This document shows positions 54,813 to 64,000 of a stretch of DNA of 64,000 bases, piece after piece; the stretch's first letter is position 1, and the number at the start of each line of letters is the position of its first letter. Under the pieces are notes generated by a model. That model was not told the DNA's origin and ran no database searches. It saw only the letters and a list, made by a program, of their open reading frames with translations. The DNA is taken from assembly GCA_013398015.1 (NCBI GenBank), contig VZRR01027744.1, positions 62,301-126,300 of the forward strand. The letters are read 5' to 3'. The stretch comes from Oreocharis arfaki (Eukaryota > Chordata > Aves > Passeriformes > Paramythiidae). The position numbers and the translations under genes are program-made.

Positions 54813-57121
54813 TCAGGTACAAAAACGTCTTAGTGAAGCCCACTTTGGCCACGATGGAAAACGGGATATTTCACTCTTTTTTTTCCCCTCTCCCTGCCAT
54901 TTCAAAATGTTCTTTAAATGTACTTATTTCTGTAGTTTTAACTCTGTAAAAACGCCTCAACAGATGAAGATTAGACCTGGGTTAATGAGACGAGCCAGAG
55001 CCAAGGAGTTCTAGAGACAATACAGACATAAGTGTCTGCTCATTCCAGCCAGGAGTCGTTCTCTCGTTTCACTTTGATGGATTGAGGGGTTTTTTCCCCT
55101 GATCACAGTCGAGTATAGAATATGTTAGATTGAAATTAGGATATATTAGCTTGCAGCACCCATCAGTTTATTGTCAGGGTGAGATTGTTAAGCAGTGATG
55201 CAGATTGATGGGTTTGCAGCAGAACCTGCTGCACAAAGGAGAGGCAGAGGGAAGGCAAGAAACAATTTTAAAGGGAAAGCATTTCTCCTCAGCACAGCAG
55301 ACAACAGGGAAATCATTTAAATTGTTCCCTCATTTGGAATTTATATTCCCTCGTAGGGCTCGAGGTGAGAGACCTGAGCTCAGCCTTCACATCCCTTCCC
55401 AGCTTTTTCCAGAGGGTTTTCCAGCCCTCTGAGGGCCATTCCGTGATCTCCTTTGTCACAGGCCACACACAGCTCTCACTGCTTCCAAAACACCACAGAA
55501 ATCTCCAGCTGGAGGAGCAAAGGGCTGGGTTTGTGCAGTCAGGTCACTCGGGTCACCAGAGCCTGCCCGGGTTTGAAAGTCACATCTCCAATTTATCTCC
55601 AGGAAATGTTAAAAGTTGAAAATGTCACGCTCTGACTCAGGGTTTCACACTGAGAATTCGTTCTCCTGGTGTCAATTGTACAGTGCTGGGTACATAGGGG
55701 ATATTTCTCTTATTAATGCAATATGGGTTTTCTATTTATAGAACTGTACCAAGTGCTCCCATAAATATTTGTGGCAGCGAGCTCTCGGAGCTAATCAGGT
55801 TGTGCAACAGCATTTTTGTTGTTTCCCTTTTAAATTCAATAAATTCTTCCACTCCCCTGACTGCCCTGTGGCTGCCCTGCCACCCTTGTGCTGCTGCTGC
55901 CTGTGAAAATTCACAGTTCTAGCATTTTTAAATCCTTCTAAAGAAGTTTGCTCTGTTCCCTCCTTCCAGCTGCTGTGAAAACGGGAAAAGGTCCATGTGT
56001 GGGGTTTGATGTGCTCTGTGCTCTTCCTTGCCAGAACTTGGAATATTTTTCTCCGGGAATTACAATGGAAGCAGAGCTGGAACCTTCTTTTTGCAAGGAG
56101 GAAGTGAAATTAAAGCCAGTGCATCGCCACAGTTACACCATTCGTGTCCCTGCTGTCCCACCCCATCCCAGGCCCTGTTGTCTCTCCAGAATTTCACAGA
56201 TTAGCACATCCAAATCTCGTTTTCCAGGTTCCTGAGGAGCTGTGGCTCGGTGTTGCTGATGTTTTCACAAATGACAGATGTTTTGCCTTAGATTTCGGTG
56301 GTGGGAGGGGTAATTCCAAAACCAGCTGGATGAATCTGGCAAAATCTTTGGAAAACACTGATCTGGCTAAAAGCCAAAATATTTGGCTCCATCTATTGGA
56401 CTAAAGAACGAGTCTGAGTTGGTTTTAACAATTTATCTGTGGCTCTGTCCATTGAAAATGCTGATTTATGTACTTTTTAAGTAAAACCTAAGAACTTTTG
56501 TAGAGTTAGGAAATCTATCCTTGCACGCCTCAGCGTGTGTTTAAAAGCCACTTTCAGATGATTGGGGGTTTTGAAGCCAGTTTAAATCAGTTCCAATGGA
56601 AAAGCAGGCAGATCTCCTCGAGCAGAAGCAGCAGCTTTGCTCGCAGGCAGACACCACACCAGAGGCTTGTCCATCCAGTTGTTCCCTCTCATCCCACCTG
56701 TCTAATCCCTGGAATTCACTCTCTCCTTGTTAATGAACTGCAGGAAGAAGGAAAAACCAGCCTTAGCCAAGTAGCAACATCTGGATTGCTCATTGCCTCA
56801 GCAATCCCCACTAGAATTCACCACGAACAGTTCCCAGAAGGATAAAATTTACAATGTTTTTCTTCCTAATGTTTTCTTCTTTTCCGTCTAAAACTTGTGT
56901 TAATGGATTAGAGCCTAATAAATAAATCCTGCTGGAGGCGGTGATTAATCAGTTCTGAATTACTCAGACCTCTTGCTTGAGCAACGTTTGCTGAAGGGAA
57001 AGGTCCCCGACACCCTGTGTTTGTGCTGAGCTCTGCTGCAGGACCTGGTGCCAGAGGTTCCCTTGGCAGAACCCCCGTGCAGGTTAAAATTCCAGCTGCT
57101 GGAAAGCTCCAGAGTTCAGGG

Positions 57122-57378
57122 AGCCACAGAATCATGGAATTATCCAGGCTGGGAAAACCCTCCAGGACCATGGAGTCCCAGCTGTGCCCCATCCCCACCT
57201 TGTCCCCAGCCCAGAGCCCTGAGTGCCACCTCCAGGAATTCCGTGGGCACCTCCAGGGATGGGCACTCCAAACCTCCCTGGGCAGCCCCTTCCAGTTCCT
57301 GAGCACCCTTTCCATGCAGAAATTCTCCCTAGAAAACTCCAGTACCTTTTTCATTCCTTCTCTGCAGTCCAGCCTCAG
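57122..57378 (-). mobile_element. CR1 LINE 3' fragment
   Basis: The sequence gccacagaatcatggaatta, then tccaggctgggaaaaccctc and ccttccagttcctgagcacc. Minus orientation; the near mirror of the 45164 and 54209 copies. Confidence 0.92.
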
Positions 57379-58386
57379 CCTGGCTGAGCTGAGTTTGTCA
57401 TTTCCATTCAAATGTGATCACCCAGCACCCCCTGATCCCTGCCACACCTGGGACGTGGGCATGGTCGAGGAAGACACCTCCCAACGTTCTCACAATGGTG
57501 CTGTCAGTATCTTGGGCTGACAAAATCATAGGAGGACAGGCAGAATGGCCCAAAAGGCATCAGAAAGCAACCTAGGAAAGTTTATTTTCAGAGGCATAAA
57601 CTCTGAAGATGAGCAGCACAGCTGGCAGAGGTGTGAGGAGGACTTTGGGTCCTCTCAAGAAAAGCCACTGGTGAAGCACAAGACTTAGTCAAGCCTAAAT
57701 ATTGCACGAGTGCCCAACAATCAGTGCTGCTATATCCTAAATATCAGGAGAAATCCAAGATCATGTGTCAAAAAAAAAACCCCATGAAGGCACAGGGTTG
57801 ACTTTCTAAATTACTGCATTTCTCTGTCTCGGTGAAAGGCACTGACTGAAGTTATTGAACAGAATACACCTGATAAATGCACTAAATTCTACAAAAACCA
57901 GATCAGCTCCTGTGTTCCACACGTTGGCCCATCCTCCTGATTTGCTTGACGAGACAAACTCCCAGAATTCCCCCTCTGTTTTCCTTTCAGGACTCAGAGT
58001 AGCTCCGTATTTTCTGCTTTGAGATGTTTTGCTATTGAAGAGCTAAATGTATCCACTGGACACAGAACTGCTTTGAACAACAGAAACATTTAATCACTAA
58101 ACGTGATAAAAAAGCAGTTTTCGCTGTTTTCTGTCACTCTCATCATTGCACAGAAATTCGAGCTGGAAAGGACTTTAAAGCCGAGGAGTTTCTCTCCTTT
58201 ACAAGTGAAGATTTTTGGCCTTGCAAGACTTTCCCCTGCATCACATTTACTGCTGTTTTACCCCAAAGGAGATAAAGGTGTCATAAATTACACAGTCCCA
58301 GCACTTAGTCTGGAGGATAATTGCTGAAGTCGCCTGTGTCAGGAAGCTTTTCCCAGCCCCGTCACCAAAATGTCTGGGGAATTATC

Positions 58387-58432
58387 ATTAGTCATTAATC
58401 ATTAATCATCAGTCATTAATCATTAATCAGCA
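58387..58432. repeat. AT-rich short repeat (cattaat)n
   Basis: The phrase agtcattaatcattaatca occurs twice in about 45 bp. It is a dense array of TAAT cores. Confidence 0.85.
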
Positions 58433-58661
58433 CAGCAAATACCAAAAACAGAAACACACCAAGCTTTGCTCCTTTTTTTACTCTTTCTGTTGATAATGCA
58501 AATTAATTGACATCAAACTACTTGACAGACCCTGATTATCCCTTGGGGTTGTTATGGATCAGTGTTCCCAGTGTCCCCAGCTCTGAGACAAATCCTGGCT
58601 CTCTCAGGAAAGACTTCCAGAGTCCCCACCCTGGTGCTTTTTCGGGTTGCCAGAACATTTT

Positions 58662-58795
58662 ATGGTTTGTTCAATACCTTGGGACACCTTCTACTGTCCC
58701 AGGTGGCTCCAAACCTGGCCTTGGACACTTGCAGGGATGGGCCAGCCCCAGCTTCTCTGGGAAATCTTTACCAGATCAGATCAATTCTGTTTTAG
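58662..58795 (-). mobile_element. CR1 LINE fragment, diverged
   Basis: The sequence gggacaccttctactgtccc, then aggtggctccaaacctggcc and gccccagcttctctgggaaa, is inner CR1 sequence on the minus strand without a 3' tail. Confidence 0.75.
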
Positions 58796-59461
58796 AAACC
58801 CAAAAAAGACAAAAAAGTGCCTTTATCCCTCTCGTGCCCCTCCCCTGTACCCACAGCAGGAGTTCAAACCAAAACCCTTCTTTAGGAGCTGAGAAAGAAC
58901 ATCCAGCAAACTATTGGAGTAAGAATTCCCCTATGGAAACCCTTCCAAAGGTAGCACAGCCTGTAACACCTATTAGTTAATGATTTTGGCTCCTTCTGGG
59001 CATCCCTGGCTTCCACTGCTTGGGTTTAGCCTTTTTTTGTTGATAAATTCTCAACCTGAGAATATCCTTCCCACTCGCTGCTGGCTCCTCCCTCCCCACA
59101 GCAGTAAATGGATGAGGTTTCCTCAGTGCACACTGAAACCCAACAATCCTGGGATTTTAAAAGCCCATTTGATTCCTGTTTATGATCCAAACATCTGAAT
59201 CCTGTATTGAAAAACTCGGTGTACATCAGCTCCTCACGGATCTGACCTAGAACAGAGGGGAAAAAGCCTTAAGGGCACTTTTGAAATTCCCATTTTCTAT
59301 TTTGTGTAGTTTGATTCCTGTGGTGCTCCAGGCATAAAAAGAGCTGCAGCCCAATATTTAACATTTATATCGTTCCAGGTTTTTCTAATCTTTACGTTTT
59401 TACGCTATTACACAAAATGAAAACTGTGATAAATTTAGCACAGTCTATAGCTCAAAATTAG

Positions 59462-59508
59462 TTCAAGGTTTGATGACCTTGGAGGTTTTTCCAACCTAAA
59501 TGTGAATT
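59462..59508 (+). mobile_element. CR1 3' end remnant
   Basis: The sequence ggtttgatgaccttggaggt then ttttccaacctaaatgtga is a short CR1 3' end. Confidence 0.65.
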
Positions 59509-62500
59509 ACGTGGCAGGAATTCCTGCCTGGATGGTGTGCAGGGAGCCCTCCCTGCTGAGGAAGCAGATCCCCTCCAGAACATTCCCACTGAAGCCTCTG
59601 TATCCAAGGAACACCCTAAAAAGGTGCCTGGAAAATGCCCTTATTCAAATAAATGCAAAGCAGCCCTCATTTAGTTTGCAGATCTCAGTCAGGGACACGC
59701 ACTCCCCACAGCTCCTCCGTTTTTATGGGTTTAACCTTGGGCTCGCCCATTCTGCGGGAGTTCATCCATCTTTCTCACGGCTCCCCGTGGGGAGAGGGAC
59801 GGAGCTGTGCAGGAGCAATCTGTTCCCAGGAATTCTCCAGGAGAAATCCAGCTCTGACTCCCTTCAGCATGGGGCCGTTCCCAGCTCAGTGCCCAGCACT
59901 CCCAGTGCTGCCAGTCTGTGCCCCACGCTCGAGAACGGGGCGATTTTTGACTTTCCCTGTGAGTTTTATACATAAATATAAAAAGCCTGTTCTCCCGGGG
60001 GGGCTGTGCTCTCCAGCAGCATCACAGGAGTTCTGTCAGTGCCAGCTTTGAGCACTGCCAGGTCACAGCAGTGACAGGCAGGGACCAGAGCTCCCAGAAA
60101 AAGGAGCTGACTGGTTCCATCGGTGGTGCTGAGCTGGGCACGGAGGGTGTGGCTGAGCCCCTGGTGCCCACCTGCACTTCCCCAGCTCCACAGGGAGTTA
60201 TCCCAGCCTGCTCCACCCCGGGATCACTCGGAGCTGGGATGCTTGGTGGCTTTCCAGGGTCGGTGCCCTGCTAGCGGTGCTCCCCGACCTGCGGAGCAGG
60301 GAGTGAGCCCTCCCCAGAGCAGCGAGAGCCCTGGAGCTGGCCGAGCCCTCAGCAGTGACTCCCAGTAAAACACCAACAGAACATCCCAGCTCCAGGCTGG
60401 AACAACAACCTGACGCATCCCGAGGAATTATCTCCTCTAAAGGTGCATATTCCCCCCTGTTGGCTGAAGAGCAGGCGCTGGAAATAACCCGGGGGTTGGT
60501 TCTGGCTGTAAATGATTTATTGGGCATTGTGATAAACAGCACAGCTCTTTCTGCTCTCAGCCCACGGCTCCCCTCACCCTGCCGCTCCTGCCGGGATAAT
60601 TGGCCTCGCTCGCAGATCTGTTTGGGCTGTACGAGGTTTTCTGTTAACGCCGGGAGATGAAATGCCATCAAACGAGGGGTGTTTTTCAGGAGCGCTCGAG
60701 AGCGAAGCCGCCGGAGTGCTGCAGCGGTGCCGCTGTAAACACGAGACGCTGCCCTGAAGGGAGAGGCTGGGATGTTTTTATTGATCCTAAAAGCTTCCCC
60801 GTGGTTCCAGGGGAAGTGTTATGACTCAGCAAAGGATTTCACCCCGAATCACTTCAGCACCTCCAGATTGTGCCAGAAAATGACCACGGCACCTGTGGGT
60901 ACCTGGGTCAAGGTGAGCCACAGTGCTCATAAAAACACCCAGACACGGGAATGCTTCCTCAGAACAGCTCCTTGGTTTTAAATTGCTGGGTTTCAGCTGC
61001 ACCACTTCGTGCTCTCTTTAGAAATCAGACAGGAGAGATGAAAATGAATCCTGGCTCCTGAATGCTCTTAGGAAATGTCTTTGAAGAGCTGCAGCATTAT
61101 CTGCTGCATTCAGGGCGCCTCTTCCAAAGAGACACTCGACTTCAGCTCTGGAGAAAGGGACATTGATTCAGGAGAGGAAAGAAAGGGGGGAAATCTGTTT
61201 AGTGGATTATTCAGGGCCTTTCTCACTCATCTTCCTGTGTGTTCTCACGAGATCCCAGTAAGGGACTGGGAACCAGGGCACGGGGTGACAGGAGGGGCCC
61301 ACCCAGCCCCGAGGGAAACATCCAGGAGGAGACGGAGAGTCTGCGCTGGCCGATATTCCATAAATACCCTCTGCCACAGAAATCCCAGTGCCCACCCCGA
61401 CCTGAGGGACCCCAAACCCTCCGAGGGACACAGAGGATGTCTGAACTTGTTCTCCCACGTGCTGCCTGCCCACGACTCTCCAGAGCAGTTTCCCAGCTGT
61501 CCTGATCCTTTCCCGTTGTGTAACTCCAGCTAAAAGATTGGGAATTGCTGTTAGGAAAGAGCAGAAATCACAGACGCTGTTAGGAATCGGGAATTCTGTG
61601 CAGAGCACCCTCAAGTCCCGACTCTGGTGGTGTATTCCTGGTTTCTCAGCCCAATAAAGAATATTTTCAGCTGAATTTTTTGATGGGAAACATGAATATG
61701 AATGTGCCACCAGCCAGGGAAGCAGATGGGTTTGGTGACAGTCCTACAGCTGGAAGGGACAGTCCTGTAACCCAACATTTCTGCAGTTGCTTCCCATGAT
61801 TTATTGAAAACTGCAGGTTTGCACCTGGAAAATCACCAAAGCTGAAACACAACTTCATCACCAAACTGCCTCTTTTCCCCTCTCATTTTCAGGATATATT
61901 TAAGGATTTGCATCAATCCCAGGAAACCAAATCCTTCTGTGTCCCCCAAAAGATGGAGCAGCCGTAGTCAAGGCACGTCTTCACCCTGAGGGAATGAAAT
62001 GCTTTATCCTGGGGGCTCATGTCCGTGGGCACTCCTTCCTGCCCTGCTGAGATTCCCAAAAGAGCCACTAACTGTGATTATTTTTCATGGGCTCAGTCAC
62101 ACAACTCAAATCATCTCTTCTTCCTCTGCCAGCTTGAGAAAGCACCTCGAGGCCATCTATCCCTGACCACGGTGATTATAATGCAGTTCCAAATTAGTGA
62201 ATCAAAAGCCAATAAAAGGACATGAAGAAGACAGAATGCCAGCCCACAAACCCATAAATCCGTGACAAATAGCACTGCTCAACAGCTGCCCAGGTTTAAT
62301 TTTCAAATAAATAGTAGAACACGTCACCTCTTGTTCTGCTTAGCATTGATTTAGTGCTTGAAGTATTCATTTAAACCGTTTCATTCCCAGGACTTTTAGG
62401 CCCATCAGCTGTTCCCAGAGCTCAGGCAATCCTGGGGCTCAGCTCAGCCAGGGATCGATCTGGGGCCACTCCACAGAACAGATTAATTGGGAACGATTGA

Positions 62501-64000
62501 TTGATTGGGCCCTGCCTGCTGCACGCACTCATTCTGGCCCATTTAAGGCTCATGAGGCTTTCTAGTGAGATTCATGGATTGCACAGGCTAATAAAATGCT
62601 GCCTGGGTGTTCAGCCAGGAGCAGAGCGCTGATGGAAGGGAGGGGAGACTGAAACTGTGTCAGCAACAGAGAGGGAAGTATGGAGCTGCAGTGCTCCTGC
62701 TCAGATTGTGCCCAGCTGCCCCTTCCCTTCCAGTGGTGAAATGTGGGAATTGTCTTTAGTTCGTGGCTTGGCAGCGTTTGTGTCTTACAATCTGAACGTG
62801 GAATAACAACCATGGGAGAGCAACCACTCTCTCCTCAGCACTCCACAGGATTTAGAGGCTCTGGATGCTCAGAGGATCAGCACCATCTCAGTTCCATAAC
62901 CAGCAGGTGAATTGGGAGTATCAAGCAGCCCCTGGACAGGTGAAGTTTGGGAAAGCATCCAGCATTCTCTCTCTCCCTTGGAATCTATGGAATTGTTTTG
63001 TCTCAGGGACCCTGAACCAAAGCCTCCCTCATGCTGAGGCTGGAGTGTCAGGGTTGATTTCAGAGCCTTTGCTCAGAGACCTCCTTAGAGGGTGATTTCT
63101 CTCTCCACACCAGGTCCATGCAGCTCTCCACGACTTCCTGCCCCAATTCCAGCTTCCCATCCCATGTATTTTTGGAACAACCACTCCAAATTCCACCAAA
63201 TGGCTTCGAAGGAGGTGATAAATGGCCAGGGAGAGCACTTCTGCTCTGAGCTCCAGCCTGGAAACCCCTTTGCTTTCCCTGCCACGACTCTGATTTCTAC
63301 CTCAGCACCAGCACCTGGCTCCTCATTTCCTCTCCCATCAAACAAACATTTCCTATTTAGAGGTTGGGCCATGCTGAGTCTCTCCCACAACACTTCCTGC
63401 TGCTTGGAGTTCATTGGAGACGGAGCTTATTACCTGGCACACCCTTGCCTTCCCAATTAGACAATCTCTGCACCCCCAATTAAACTGTTAATTGATGTCA
63501 CTGCACTCAAATTACCAGCTACAAATAAAAAGGGAAAATACAGGAGATTCAGAATTAATAAAAAGTAGCAGCAGGTTTTCATTTTCAGCCTGGTGTTTGT
63601 GTCCTTTCAGGACAGCTTTACCACCCCAGCTGAGTGCCCCAAGAATAGATGCCCTGATTTATTTTGTTAATGGTCCCATTGTCCTTGTGTGCTCTGAAAT
63701 TGGGATACTTTCTGAAGCCAAGGCTGAACAACCAAATATTAACAGGACTCCCAAGTCTGCCTCAGAAAACTGGAGCTGGAACTCCTTAAATCCTGACAAA
63801 AGGAATGTTTCCCAACCTCTTCTTATAGAAAACCCTCTTTGAAGGGAAAAAACATAATCTATCGCTTGTCTTGTGCAAGTAAAATTATCTTTCTTTTCTA
63901 TTTTATTGAGTTTATTTTTGCCCATCCTGCTTCTCTGTGGCTGCCTGCTCAGAAATGGAGGGAAAACCAAGAACGAGGTGGACAATGGATACGGGTCACA

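Larger units (their letters stand above)
32400..64000. other. About 31.6 kb without a recognisable gene, upstream of IL12B
   Basis: I checked the longer open frames on both strands and found no known domain, no conserved-looking exon with splice sites and no RNA gene I recognise. CR1 fragments and minisatellites are listed separately. Human IL12B also lies beside a large gene-poor region (recalled). Distal enhancers may be here but cannot be seen from one sequence. Confidence 0.6.

Overview
The window is avian nuclear DNA. All genes are split by GT-AG introns, there is a CpG-island promoter, and about two dozen truncated CR1 LINE fragments end in the bird-type 3' tail (attccatgattctatg-like, or its complement). 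There are two single-base N's (14688 and 36296). Species cannot be fixed from the sequence alone.

Three genes are supported, all on the minus strand. (1) FBXO38, partial: a non-coding first exon in a CpG island (about 8288-8450) and ten coding exons between 6179 and 589 give the first 469 codons; the rest lies beyond the left edge. (2) A small single-domain Kazal serine-protease inhibitor (SPINK family): four coding exons between 16483 and 12574 give an 82-residue secreted protein with all six Kazal cysteines, P1 = Arg44 and a TATA box. (3) IL12B (interleukin-12/23 p40): six complete coding exons between 29217 and 23638, plus a short terminal exon with the stop at 23557-23555. A non-coding first exon behind a TATA box at about 32325 is likely. 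The protein is 313 residues with a signal peptide, an Ig-like domain, two FN3 domains and WSEWS. Exon phases agree at every junction in all three genes.

Layout from left to right: FBXO38 body and promoter (1-8.5 kb); intergenic DNA with CR1 (8.5-12.1 kb); SPINK gene (12.1-16.6 kb); intergenic DNA (16.6-22.4 kb); IL12B 3' UTR, body and promoter (22.4-32.4 kb); then about 31.6 kb with no recognisable gene, holding CR1 fragments and several minisatellites (32.4-64 kb). The genes are not an operon and no shared pathway is implied.

I found no new multi-gene system. The most interesting points are: an (AAAT)n microsatellite that in IL12B mRNA sense is a run of overlapping AUUUA elements; a terminal IL12B exon that gives the same protein end whether or not the last intron is removed; altered cysteines in the last IL12B domain; a 17-bp minisatellite with 51-bp higher-order structure; an overlapping upstream ORF predicted for FBXO38; and the close FBXO38-SPINK-IL12B arrangement.
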